Positions 53,738 to 62,534 of a DNA stretch of 64,000 nucleotides are shown piece after piece. The notes beneath the pieces were generated by a model. It ran no database searches and was not told the origin of the DNA. It was given only the letters and a program-made list of their open reading frames with translations. Each line of letters starts with the position of its first letter. The stretch's first letter is position 1. The position numbers and the translations under genes were made by a program. This DNA comes from Marivivens niveibacter (GTDB lineage: Bacteria; Pseudomonadota; Alphaproteobacteria; Rhodobacterales; Rhodobacteraceae), in NCBI RefSeq assembly GCF_002150005.2, contig NZ_MSPP01000001.1:682001-746000 (forward strand), given 5' to 3'.

Positions 53738-54055
53738 ATGACAGACCTAGCTTTTACTGCTGATGAAATGAACCAAGCCGCCGACGAAGCCGCAGAGGTT
53801 CTAAAGGTTCTTTCGAACCCCGCGCGTTTACGCATTTTATGTGCTCTTTTGCCGGGCGAACGGTGCGTGAGCGATCTTGAGGAAATGCTGGGTGCGTCTC
53901 AATCTTATGTATCGGGCCAATTGGCGCGTATGCGGTCTGAAGGTTTGGTAACATGCGATCGCGATGGTCGAACAATCCACTATCGCATTGCAGACGAACG
54001 TATCGGGCCGATTTTAGAACGCTTATACGAAGTTTTCTGTCCCAAATCGCTTTGA
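53738..54055 (+). CDS. bigR: ArsR-family sulfide/persulfide-sensing repressor (BigR/SqrR-like)
   Basis: A 105-residue winged-helix repressor: EVLKVLSNPARLRILCALLPGE, then LGASQSYVSGQLARMRSEGLV. The pair Cys35 (RILCAL) and Cys101 (EVFCPKS) is 66 residues apart, matching the sensing cysteines of SqrR (41/107) and BigR (42/108), which form a polysulfide bridge on derepression. Cys43 and Cys73 are extra. I chose the ATG at 53738 (MTDLAFTADE) for its GAGGG; the frame extends to 53714, inside the operator region. Divergent from pmpA-pmpB; probably also controls the 16-21 kb sulfide genes. Confidence 0.9.
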   Translation: MTDLAFTADEMNQAADEAAEVLKVLSNPARLRILCALLPGERCVSDLEEMLGASQSYVSGQLARMRSEGLVTCDRDGRTIHYRIADERIGPILERLYEVFCPKSL

Positions 54056-54143
54056 GGCATGACATAGGTCATAGCTTTGTGACCTTGCTGGTTTTACACT
54101 TGTTGACGTTGGGGAAGTCCAATTCCTTAAAGGAGGAGTCAAT

Positions 54144-54356
54144 ATGCTGAAGAACCCATTCGAAGCACGTCTGAACGAAGTCCTTTCCAAGATCCAAAAC
54201 AGTTCGGCAGGCCGCTACAAACACCAGCCTGCACTAAATGCTGTTTTGACAAACATGCGCGATAGCGGCCTGCCGATACCGCATCGTCTGGTTGAATTGA
54301 ACAATTCGATGCTGGACGAAGCCGTCGAAGCGCAGTTCGATAATCTGCCCGTGTGA
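54144..54356 (+). CDS. Small soluble protein of unknown function
   Basis: A 70-residue helical, acidic protein (MLKNPFEARLNEVLSKIQ) preceded by an excellent SD, AAAGGAGGAG, 6 nt from the ATG. No membrane segment or recognised domain. It lies 88 bp after bigR on the same strand, perhaps with a separate promoter. Strong SD and codon pattern make it a likely real gene; function unknown. Confidence 0.75.
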   Translation: MLKNPFEARLNEVLSKIQNSSAGRYKHQPALNAVLTNMRDSGLPIPHRLVELNNSMLDEAVEAQFDNLPV

Positions 54357-54482
54357 CCTCGCGCGCCCAATTTTGAACCAAATGGCGGCAATTTCAGCGA
54401 AAATTAACGTTGTGCCCTTGATATGATTGAACGCTTTGGCACAATTGCCGAAATTGTGTTCTAGGGCAGGCGGGATATTTCG

Positions 54483-55817
54483 GTGAAATTGGTAAAATTC
54501 CGTATTTCGGATGGTATCGCTGTCGTCGCTTTGGAGTCAGGCCCAGTAAACGCGTTGACCCATCCTGTGCGCGACGCATTGTCAGACGTGTTCCATCGGA
54601 TCGCGAACCGCGATGATGTGCGCGCGGTTTCTTTGACTGGCGAAGGCGTGACGTTTTCGGCTGGCGCTGACCTGCGGGATACATCTGACGTTTCCAAATC
54701 GCCGACATTGAATGAAATTTGCGAACAGATTGAAAACTGTTCCGTTCCTGTTGTCGCGGGTCTGCATGGGTCAGTTCTAAGCGGTGGTTTTGAACTGGCT
54801 ATGGCCTGCCATTACCGCATTGCGTCACCCGATACCCATCTGGCGATGCCAGAGGTGACGTTGGGCATGATCCCCACAGGCGGCGCCACTCAACGTCTGC
54901 CGCGTTTGGCGGGGTTGGGGGTCGCTATGGATATGCTGATCCAAGGCAAACCAATTGGCGCCGAAGCCGCGAAAAAAGCGTCGGTGATCGATGGTGTGAT
55001 CAACGGAAATGTTCAGGCTGGCACCATTCGGTTTGCCCAAGCGATCGCAGAGGCAGGCAAACCGGTGCGCCGCACCAGTGATTTACCTGTTAAACCAGAT
55101 GGGCGAAGCTATTTCGCATCAATCAAAACCCGCCGTGCTGTAGCAGCCACAAGCCCGCTGATCGCGCCAAAGGCCATTCTGGACGCGTTAGAGGCCGCGG
55201 CGATGATGCCGTTTGATATTGGCCTGTCATTTGAACAGGGCCGCGCCGAAGACGTAATGTCCGATCCACAGTCTGCGGCACTACGGCGTTTGTTCGCGGT
55301 TGAGCGGAGATTGTCCGACAGTCTGATCGCGCGCGATCCCGAAACCCGCAAACGTATATTGGGTCCAACGGGGCAAAAGGTCGTCGAACGGTTGCAACGC
55401 GCGTTGGAAACGGCGCAAACCGCGATGCAGCAGGCCGGTATTTCCGAAATTTCAATCCAGAATGCGATGGCATCTTTGGGGTTAACGTCGCCCGTTGATA
55501 GAGAAAGCGGCCCCGGAAATGGCGCTGTCGCGGATCAGGTTCTGGGGGCCTTGGTGGCCGAGGGTGGCCGCATCATTCAAGACGGATTGGTGAACCGCGC
55601 TGCCGAATTGGATGCTGTAGCCGTATTCGGGTTGGGGTTCAGTCGCTGGCTCGGCGGGCCAATACAGGTCGCACAAACGCGCGGTTTGTTGCACCTGCGC
55701 AATCAAATGCGCGACTGGCAACAACACAGCCCCGTTTGGGCCGTGCCGCCGATGATGGAAGAAGCCGTAAAATACGCCTCGGGTTTCGATGGTCTGGTTC
55801 TAAAACGCGCCAGTTAA
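54483..55817 (+). CDS. FadB/FadJ-like protein lacking the 3-hydroxyacyl-CoA dehydrogenase NAD domain
   Basis: A 444-residue protein, against about 700 for FadB/FadJ. Residues 1-190 are an enoyl-CoA hydratase/isomerase: GAGAD-like FSAGADL, SGGFELAMACHYRIASPDTHLAMPEVTLGMIPTGGATQRLPR keeps both glutamates. A linker helix (FAVERRLSDSL) is followed at about 290 by sequence like the two C-terminal 3HCDH dimerisation repeats (LGPTGQKVVERLQRAL; VAVFGLGFSRWLGGPIQVA). The Rossmann NAD+ domain, with its GxGxxG and His-Glu dyad, is absent. So it should hydrate enoyl-CoA but not oxidise hydroxyacyl-CoA. Start is GTG at 54483. It overlaps the next gene's end by 4 bp. Confidence 0.85.
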   Translation: MKLVKFRISDGIAVVALESGPVNALTHPVRDALSDVFHRIANRDDVRAVSLTGEGVTFSAGADLRDTSDVSKSPTLNEICEQIENCSVPVVAGLHGSVLSGGFELAMACHYRIASPDTHLAMPEVTLGMIPTGGATQRLPRLAGLGVAMDMLIQGKPIGAEAAKKASVIDGVINGNVQAGTIRFAQAIAEAGKPVRRTSDLPVKPDGRSYFASIKTRRAVAATSPLIAPKAILDALEAAAMMPFDIGLSFEQGRAEDVMSDPQSAALRRLFAVERRLSDSLIARDPETRKRILGPTGQKVVERLQRALETAQTAMQQAGISEISIQNAMASLGLTSPVDRESGPGNGAVADQVLGALVAEGGRIIQDGLVNRAAELDAVAVFGLGFSRWLGGPIQVAQTRGLLHLRNQMRDWQQHSPVWAVPPMMEEAVKYASGFDGLVLKRAS

Positions 55818-56029
55818 CTCAAGCTGATGCCCAAGATCACTGCCATCAGGCCCAAGATCGAAAACAGCAAAGCGCCCAAATTGATCGGAATGATTTTGCC
55901 CAATCGTGCGCGCAGATCTTCGTCGTCTGTTGCGGCCTTGCGGGCTTTGCGCACCAGAACAACGGTAAATAGCAATCCGCAGATGCCGATGACGCTGACG
56001 GCGGCGCCGATCCAGATCAAAAGGTCCAT
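55814..56029 (-). CDS. Small two-helix membrane protein
   Basis: A 71-residue protein: first helix (LIWIGAAVSVIGICGLLFTVVLV), a basic/acidic loop (RKARKAATDDEDLRARLGK) and a second helix (LGALLFSILGLMAVILGI). The ATG at 56029 has AAAGGAG 6 nt upstream; the frame extends to 56095 but without support. Conserved-looking small membrane protein of unknown role. Its stop shares TTAA with the end of the FadB/J-like gene. Confidence 0.82.
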   Translation of the reverse strand: MDLLIWIGAAVSVIGICGLLFTVVLVRKARKAATDDEDLRARLGKIIPINLGALLFSILGLMAVILGISLS

Positions 56030-56136
56030 GTGTTTCTCCTTTGCTGCGGGTGTTCGCCTAACGTGGGGGCGGGGACTTGGCAAGGGGGCGGGCAACAGCT
56101 AGGGATTGCGGCAACCCGAAAAGAGCAGGAGCCACC

Positions 56137-56388
56137 ATGTCCGATTCCGTTACCGAAAGCGTTGCATCCCAAGAGTTGCGCCAGTTCATCGAACGTGTTG
56201 AACGCCTAGAGGCTGAAAAGAAAGATATCGCTGAAGGCATCAAAGAAGTGATGGCCGAAGCCAAAGGCCGCGGTTACGACACCAAAGTCATGCGCAAAGT
56301 GATTTCTCTGCGCAAACGCGATGCCAATGATATCGCCGAAGAAGAGGCGATTTTGGATATGTACAAAGCCGCTTTGGGCATGTCGTAA
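56137..56388 (+). CDS. gapR: GapR-family DNA-binding protein (DUF2312)
   Basis: An 83-residue coiled-coil DUF2312 protein. GapR of Caulobacter binds overtwisted AT-rich DNA ahead of forks and RNA polymerase and helps topoisomerases. Typical segments: [54 protein letters not shown] precedes the ATG at 56137; an upstream frame to 56077 is not coding. Followed by a strong bidirectional terminator. Confidence 0.95.
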   Translation: MSDSVTESVASQELRQFIERVERLEAEKKDIAEGIKEVMAEAKGRGYDTKVMRKVISLRKRDANDIAEEEAILDMYKAALGMS

Positions 56389-56417
56389 AAAATCAGGGGG
56401 CCGCGGCCCCCTTTTTT
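56386..56417. terminator. Bidirectional terminator of gapR and the opposing gene
   Basis: Sixteen-bp palindrome GGGGGCCGCGGCCCCC (56396-56411) flanked by AAAAAATCA and TTTTTT. The T run for gapR overlaps the reverse-strand stop codon at 56416-56418. Confidence 0.92.
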
Positions 56418-57291
56418 ATGGTTCGATGAAACGAACCCCGTCCATTGTGGCGATAACATCGATATCTGCCTCGTAGGCTTCCGTCAGGGATTCGACGACG
56501 AATTCATCCCATTCCGGAATTTCGATATCTTCGATAATTTCTTCTTCGATCGCGAACCGTTCCAGAAACGTTGAAATGATCTTGCGTTTTTTCGTTTCCG
56601 TTTGCGGTGGGTGATCTTTGATATACGCAACAAAGCGCTGCATGCCTTCAGGCGACATGATTTCGCGTAGTAGATCAAAACCGCCCGTGATGCGCGTTGT
56701 GGGATCGACCCCCGATATTTCGCGGATCAATTGCGCCCAGATAAAGGGCGTATCTTCGTTGCACCAAACGGTGATCGGAATGCCGGGCGCATTTTCCTGA
56801 ATGCGGCGGATAACGTCGGACCAACGGATGCTGTCCAATTCTGCGCCGCGCAGAAACGTATTTACGTCATCTGTTTTGGATTTCGCCAGCGTTGCAGGGA
56901 TAAACGTCGCTGGGTCGCGAATACCCAGATAGAACGAAATTTTGTCATGCGGGAATAGGTCGCGCAGGGTCGCACATTTGGCCGATGCCAGTGAATAGAA
57001 TTCACCGCCTTCAAAGATCCGATTGGGAACGCAGATGAAATCAGGGTTCGACAGGATCAACCTGCTGCCTTCTTGATCCTCTAAAATGGCATCAATCAAA
57101 ATATCCCGCGTATCAGCAGCGGGCAGCATCCCATTGAGGTTATTCAATGTTTCCCGAACCAGCCTGCGATACCGATTGGGGCGCGGCACAACAATCCCAT
57201 GTTCGGCATACCGATCCGCGTTTTTCAAAAGGCTTTTCAGTAGACGTTCTTCGTCTGTGCAACTTGCGCCGATGTGGAACGCAATTTCCAA
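56416..57291 (-). CDS. Conserved-looking protein of unknown function
   Basis: A 291-residue soluble protein with no signal peptide. MEIAFHIGASCTDEERLLKSLLKNA is followed by HGIVVPRPNRYRRLVRETL, then a middle part with FYLGIRDPATFIPATLAK and ITVWCNEDTPFIWAQLIREI. The first part recalls sulfotransferase-like proteins lacking a clear P-loop, but I am not confident. The C-terminus is acidic. It is convergent with gapR and divergent from the iron-type permease, so neighbours say little. Confidence 0.65.
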   Translation of the reverse strand: MEIAFHIGASCTDEERLLKSLLKNADRYAEHGIVVPRPNRYRRLVRETLNNLNGMLPAADTRDILIDAILEDQEGSRLILSNPDFICVPNRIFEGGEFYSLASAKCATLRDLFPHDKISFYLGIRDPATFIPATLAKSKTDDVNTFLRGAELDSIRWSDVIRRIQENAPGIPITVWCNEDTPFIWAQLIREISGVDPTTRITGGFDLLREIMSPEGMQRFVAYIKDHPPQTETKKRKIISTFLERFAIEEEIIEDIEIPEWDEFVVESLTEAYEADIDVIATMDGVRFIEP

Positions 57292-57379
57292 GTGCCTGCT
57301 CCTTTTGTGCCTTCTTTGTGCGGGTCTAATATACGGTGATTTCTGGACAGGGAAACCGGTTTCGGCTAGGCGGTGATTT

Positions 57380-59035
57380 ATGTCCGATGAAACTGCTCAG
57401 AATTACAGCCCTCTAGCACGTCGCATGTCGTTCGACCCATGGTCAACAGCGTCGATTCTGATTGCGCTGTTGGTGCTTGCGCCCATTGCAGCGGTGCTTT
57501 GGTTTGCGGCCACGCCGACCGACAATATCTGGCCGCACCTGATGTCTACCACGCTGCCGCGCTATTTGGGAAATACGCTGGTTTTAATGTCGGCGGTGGG
57601 CGTTGTGACAGCGGCGGTTGGGGCCGGGGCTGCTTGGCTGGTTGTGATGTACCAGTTTCCAGGACGACAGTGGATACAATGGGCGCTTCTTATGCCCTTG
57701 GCTGTGCCTGCCTATGTCGGCGCATATGCGTTGGTGGATTTGTTTGAATATGCGGGTCCTGTTCAAACGGCATTGCGTGACACATTCGGCTGGTCGCGAC
57801 CGTCTGACTATTGGTTTCCTGCGGTACGCACGCGTTGGGCGGCGGTCGTGGTGCTGTCCGCGTCGCTATACCCATATGTCTATCTATTGGCGCGTGCTGC
57901 GTTTCGTGAACAATCCGGCGCAGGGTACGAAGTCGCCCGCGCATTAGGTGTGGGACCATGGGGCCGTTTTTGGCGTGTTGGTCTGCCTTTGGCGCGTCCC
58001 GCGATTGCAGCAGGCTGCGCCGTTGCGATGATGGAAACGGTCAATGATTTCGGCACCGTTGATTATTTTGCCGTTCAAACCCTGACCACGGGTATTTTTT
58101 CGACATGGCGTCAGGCAGGCAATTTGGGCGGAGCTGCGCAAATCGCGGTTCTGGTTTTGGGCTTGATCGTGATGCTGGTCACATTGGAAAAATTTTCCCG
58201 CCGCAAAAGCCGCTTTTTCACGTCGGCACGGGGTCAGCGCCCTGTGTCGCCTGTTGCGATCAAAGGTCCGGCAAAGTGGTTGGCCAGTTTCGTCTGTATC
58301 ATCCCGCTGCTGATCGGCTTTGTCCTGCCGGTTTACGTTCTGTCGACCCATGCGATGGTCGCGGCAGAATGGGTTGCGCCAGGTTTGCTGCGGGCACTGG
58401 TCCATACGCTGGTCGTAGGCGGAGCTGCCGCGATTCTGACCGTGTTGGGCGGTGTCGTCATGGTCTATGGCGTGCGACTGTCAGGTAAAAACCTGCCTCG
58501 GATTTTGATGCCGGTCACTGCGATCGGATACGCCGCACCGGGGGCTGTTCTGGCATTGGGCATTTTTGTGCCATTGGCCGCAATTGATAACCGCGTTGCT
58601 GATGCGATCCTTTCGATCACAGGCTGGGACCCTGGTTTGATCATGACAGGTTCTGCTGCGGCTTTGGTGCTGGCCTATGTCGTGCGATTCTTTGCAATTG
58701 CCCAAGGCACTGCTGACGCTGCATTGGGCCGCGTTGCGCCCAGCTTGCCTATGGCGGCACGTTCATTGGGACAATCAGCAGGCGGCGTTCTGAACCGAAT
58801 CTATCTGCCGCTGGTGCGCGCGTCGGTTGGGTCGGCTTTGTTGTTGGTTTTCGTGGATTGCGTCAAAGAATTGCCCGCCACACTGCTGCTGCGTCCGTTC
58901 AATTACAACACGCTTGCCACCCGCGTTTATGACAAGGCGAGCCTTGAAAACTTGACCGAAGCGGCCCCAGCAGCGCTGATGATTACGCTGGTCGGTTTGG
59001 CTGCCGTTGGTTTTCTTGCAAGAGCGAACCGATAG
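57380..59035 (+). CDS. Iron(III)-type ABC transporter permease (FbpB-like), orphan
   Basis: A 551-residue double-length permease with about 12 helices and two copies of the BPD_transp EAA-type loop (YEVARALGVGPWGRFWRVGLPLARPAI; AARSLGQSAGGVLNRIYLPLVRAS). DSVDFG-type segment AMMETVNDFGTVDYF and VDCVKELPATLLLRPFN are FbpB hallmarks. It should move ferric iron released by a periplasmic binding protein. No fbpA or fbpC is visible next to it: a minus-strand unknown gene and tRNA-Thr flank it. The partners are probably elsewhere in the genome. Confidence 0.92.
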   Translation: MSDETAQNYSPLARRMSFDPWSTASILIALLVLAPIAAVLWFAATPTDNIWPHLMSTTLPRYLGNTLVLMSAVGVVTAAVGAGAAWLVVMYQFPGRQWIQWALLMPLAVPAYVGAYALVDLFEYAGPVQTALRDTFGWSRPSDYWFPAVRTRWAAVVVLSASLYPYVYLLARAAFREQSGAGYEVARALGVGPWGRFWRVGLPLARPAIAAGCAVAMMETVNDFGTVDYFAVQTLTTGIFSTWRQAGNLGGAAQIAVLVLGLIVMLVTLEKFSRRKSRFFTSARGQRPVSPVAIKGPAKWLASFVCIIPLLIGFVLPVYVLSTHAMVAAEWVAPGLLRALVHTLVVGGAAAILTVLGGVVMVYGVRLSGKNLPRILMPVTAIGYAAPGAVLALGIFVPLAAIDNRVADAILSITGWDPGLIMTGSAAALVLAYVVRFFAIAQGTADAALGRVAPSLPMAARSLGQSAGGVLNRIYLPLVRASVGSALLLVFVDCVKELPATLLLRPFNYNTLATRVYDKASLENLTEAAPAALMITLVGLAAVGFLARANR

Positions 59036-59077
59036 GGGTTGCAGCCCTCGATTTGTCAGGCTAATACCCCGCCCAGT

Positions 59078-59153
59078 GCCCCTATAGCTCAGCTGGTAGA
59101 GCAACTGATTTGTAATCAGTAGGTCCGCGGTTCGAGTCCGTGTGGGGGCACCA
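59078..59153 (+). tRNA. tRNA-Thr (anticodon UGU)
   Basis: Acceptor GCCCCTA/TGGGGGC (one T-G), D arm GCTCAGCTGGTAGAGC, anticodon stem ACTGA/TCAGT with loop TTTGTAA (TGT), T arm CGCGG-TTCGAGT-CCGTG, discriminator A and encoded CCA. 76 nt. Confidence 0.97.
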
Positions 59154-59204
59154 TCAAATCCCAGACATCGACAGTATCGTGGTCATCGTAGATGGCTCAT
59201 TGCC

Positions 59205-62200
59205 TTAGAATTCGGCCATGAGCGTGATGAATGCACCTTGGTCGTTGCGCGTCAGATCCGTCAGGTCATCCGAAAAATCGGTCGCGTTGTAACCGATGCC
59301 CAATGACACAGAATCTGTTACCTTGCGGCTAAGCGCGATCAGTGCGCCGCCTTGGGCGAAATCGGCATCCACGGCATTCAGATAGCGCAGTTCAACCAGC
59401 GCGTCCCATTCATGTGGCAGGTGGTATCGCGCATTGGCGATAGCAATCCATGCGTCATTATCGGTATAGGCCGATGCGGCGTCTGTGGCGCTTTGGCTGA
59501 TGCGGGCGCCGATTTTGCCGCTGATTGTCCATCGGTCGGTCAAATCATAGATGGTGTTGATCGACGCGACATGGCTCCGCTGCAATGGCGCTGCGTCATC
59601 TGTGCCGTCTGTCGATTGGCCATAGTCATCGGCCAAATAGGTATAAGACGCCAATACGTTCAGGCGGTCATTCGTCGTCGGGCGGTAGGCGTATCCCAGT
59701 TTTGCACGCACATAGTCGCCAGCGGGCAGGGTGGCGTCATCGCCAATGGTTCGGATGCCATCAAAGCTAAGCAAGACACGCTTATCATCGTTGATGCGCA
59801 CGATGCCGTCCATCACGACCGCAATCGTTTCGCGATCGACCTCGGTTGCGGATAGGGTTCCGTTGTCACGACGATATTCCAACAGTGCGCTGAAGGCGTT
59901 TTTGGTTTCATATGTCGCGTCATAGGCAAAGCTGATGGCGTTGCGGTCAAAATCGCCAGCTGGGTCGATGATACGCCCCGTTTCAAACGACGCGCTGATC
60001 GTTTCGCTGTTGGTCAGACGGTATTCAGCACCAAAGGTTGATCCAATAGATTGGTGACGGCCAAACATATCATAGCTGTTTTCGGAAAAAACATTCAGGT
60101 CAGAGGTCAGCTGAGAGGAACCGCCAGTGATGAAACGTCCTTTGTCGCGGCCGACCAAATCCACGCCGCTGATGGTGCGCCCTGCAGCCAGTTCATAGCC
60201 GAAGTAGGTTGTCGTTGTGCCATTGTCGTAATCCAGTCGCAGCAGGCCGCCCGTGCCGTCGGTGCCAGTCGAAACTTCCGCAGCAGCGGATAGGGTGTCT
60301 GTAAACGCATAAGACGCACCAATGCCGATACGGTCGTTGCGCGATAAAGCGCCAGACTGGTGCAGAGTCGACTGGCCGAATGCATATGCGGATAAGTCAT
60401 CGTTCGGCGCATAGGTCGCTTTTACTGCGGCATCGGTGCGACGACCGTTTTCTGTTGGATTAGATGTATCGGTTTTGTCGGTGTGGCTGATACCGAAATC
60501 CAGTTCCCATCGGTCAGACACCGCATAGGACAATTCGCCGATCACCTCGGTTTCTTTCGATTGACCCGATTGAATGCGCTCTGCGGCAATGCCCCAGGCT
60601 AGGCGATCAGATACATTGACTGTGACGTCGAACCCTGTCGTGGTTTGGTCCGTTTGGAATTGGCGGTCAGGTGTCGAAAACCCAGCCGAATACCGCTCCG
60701 ACCAAAGACGCAGCTGACCATCAGCATCTGCGCCTAGATCGCTCAGCGCCATTTCTGCATTCAATTTGAATGCGCGCCCGTTGCCCGCGGTTGGCGTGGT
60801 GGTTTCGTAAATACTGCCGCCGTCTGCAGAAAACTCTGCGCCATATCCTGGGCCGCGTGTCATCGCAGCCTCTGCTGTGATGACGCTGCTTTCGCCAAAA
60901 TGATACGCTATATCAACGCCCTGCGCGGTCTGATCGGCAGAACCAGTTCTGTCGACAGTCGCTGTTGCGCCGATTTGCAGCCGATCATTTGCCCACCCTT
61001 CGACGCGGGTACCATAGGCATATCCGTCGATGTCATCGCCCGTCGGCGCATAGTCATACTGAACGACCAAAGATTGCGTGTTTTGGTCGGACGCTGCCGC
61101 GACCAAAGCGCCATCGTCCACAACGGCCGCAGATAGCGGGGCGGCCAATGTAATCAGGCCTTGGGTATAGTTGATGTCGTAATCGGTGCCCGCAGTTAGG
61201 TATCGGCGGGAAATCACGCGACCGGTGTCAGGGTCCGCCACGACGATAGAGGCAATCTCTGATCCGGGAGCGATGAATTGTTCGTTGAGGAAATAGACCG
61301 AGCCGCCCGTGCCGCGCAGGATGTCTCGGTTTGAGAGCGAATCCGGCGTTGCCGCATAAGCCGAAACCGTTAAACGCGGGTCGCCATTTGTTGTGCGGCT
61401 GGGCATTTCATAGCGACCCGACGCACCATAGATGGCCCGTTCGTTGCGCATCAATTCGGTGCTGGTTAGCGGAGCGCGTGCATTGCCCCACATCACATAT
61501 GATCCATCGCGTTCGGCGCGCAGATAAAAACGACCATCGGTTGGCGCATCGTTGGTCGCGGTGCTGTCGTCGCCATATGTCGCGTAGGCCAAATCGGGAT
61601 TCAGGCGCGCCAATAGGTTCAGCGGGTCTGACTGAGCGAAACCATTAAACAGCTGATCGACGGGTCGTTCACCCGTGTCTGCCGCGCCAACAAAGGACCA
61701 ACCGTTTGCGGTACGGCCTCTGGTATAAAATGCGATTTGGCCGCGGTTCCATGTATCGCCTGATGACAATGACTTGCCATAGGTAAGCTCGGCTCGGCCC
61801 GTGGTTTCCCATTCACCGTTCGGGATAGTGATGACGGGGGAAACAGATGCCGCACCATTGGCCGAGGCCGTAATGACATGGCTGCCTACTGGCAAAATGC
61901 GTTGGATCACGGCGCGGCCATTTGGGCCGGCGGTGTATTGATCACCAAACGCGTTCAGTGACGCGCCTGCGGGTAAATCCGTCGCGCTGACCGTCACCGC
62001 TCCACCTGTAACAGCGATAGACCGATGTGCCAAAGACAGCGATGTATCAAAAGAGCGGTCGGTATCGACAGGGATCGCAACGGTTTCGTCATAGCGCCCA
62101 TTTTGCCCATAGACCCGCAACGCGATCCGCTGATTTTCCTGCGTAGCAATGGTCACATTTTGGCCGATAGGGGCAGGGTGGACCGACACCAGTTTCCCGC

Positions 62201-62522
62201 CGTCATAAATGCGCAATTCGCTGGCCGATATAAACGCTGGATAGTTGGACAGCGTTTGAATAGTTGCACGGCCTTGATCTACGCGGATCGACATATCCAA
62301 TACGCGCGGCGTCGCCAGTCCATCGGCGATGACATCGATGCGTCCCTGCTGCAATTGCGGGATTTGGCGATCTGGCAGGGTGTTGGCCAGCGCACGGTCA
62401 CCTGACACGGGCGCACCGCCGACGACGATTGCAAAACCAGCCCCATCTTGGGCCACACCGGCAGAGCCGATGATCGCGGCGGTAGACAGTAAAAGGGCAA
62501 AGCGGCGTTTGGTGGTCATCAT
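59205..62522 (-). CDS. Large outer-membrane beta-barrel protein
   Basis: A 1105-residue protein with an N-terminal signal (MMTTKRRFALLLSTAAIIGSAGVAQ). Residues 100-240 look like an Ig/beta-sandwich periplasmic or surface part. At about 340-460 lie YVMWGNARAPLTSTELMRNERAIYGASGRYE and YLTAGTDYDINYTQGLITLAAPL, a pattern also seen in SprA- and TonB-like channel proteins. About 600 residues then alternate beta strands, ending in LMAEF, a typical outer-membrane beta-signal with terminal Phe. It is 12 bp downstream of a DUF11 protein gene in the same operon, which suggests it exports, anchors or assembles that protein (inference). No named family is certain. Confidence 0.72.
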   Translation of the reverse strand: MMTTKRRFALLLSTAAIIGSAGVAQDGAGFAIVVGGAPVSGDRALANTLPDRQIPQLQQGRIDVIADGLATPRVLDMSIRVDQGRATIQTLSNYPAFISASELRIYDGGKLVSVHPAPIGQNVTIATQENQRIALRVYGQNGRYDETVAIPVDTDRSFDTSLSLAHRSIAVTGGAVTVSATDLPAGASLNAFGDQYTAGPNGRAVIQRILPVGSHVITASANGAASVSPVITIPNGEWETTGRAELTYGKSLSSGDTWNRGQIAFYTRGRTANGWSFVGAADTGERPVDQLFNGFAQSDPLNLLARLNPDLAYATYGDDSTATNDAPTDGRFYLRAERDGSYVMWGNARAPLTSTELMRNERAIYGASGRYEMPSRTTNGDPRLTVSAYAATPDSLSNRDILRGTGGSVYFLNEQFIAPGSEIASIVVADPDTGRVISRRYLTAGTDYDINYTQGLITLAAPLSAAVVDDGALVAAASDQNTQSLVVQYDYAPTGDDIDGYAYGTRVEGWANDRLQIGATATVDRTGSADQTAQGVDIAYHFGESSVITAEAAMTRGPGYGAEFSADGGSIYETTTPTAGNGRAFKLNAEMALSDLGADADGQLRLWSERYSAGFSTPDRQFQTDQTTTGFDVTVNVSDRLAWGIAAERIQSGQSKETEVIGELSYAVSDRWELDFGISHTDKTDTSNPTENGRRTDAAVKATYAPNDDLSAYAFGQSTLHQSGALSRNDRIGIGASYAFTDTLSAAAEVSTGTDGTGGLLRLDYDNGTTTTYFGYELAAGRTISGVDLVGRDKGRFITGGSSQLTSDLNVFSENSYDMFGRHQSIGSTFGAEYRLTNSETISASFETGRIIDPAGDFDRNAISFAYDATYETKNAFSALLEYRRDNGTLSATEVDRETIAVVMDGIVRINDDKRVLLSFDGIRTIGDDATLPAGDYVRAKLGYAYRPTTNDRLNVLASYTYLADDYGQSTDGTDDAAPLQRSHVASINTIYDLTDRWTISGKIGARISQSATDAASAYTDNDAWIAIANARYHLPHEWDALVELRYLNAVDADFAQGGALIALSRKVTDSVSLGIGYNATDFSDDLTDLTRNDQGAFITLMAEF

Positions 62523-62534
62523 TGCTCTTGCTCT

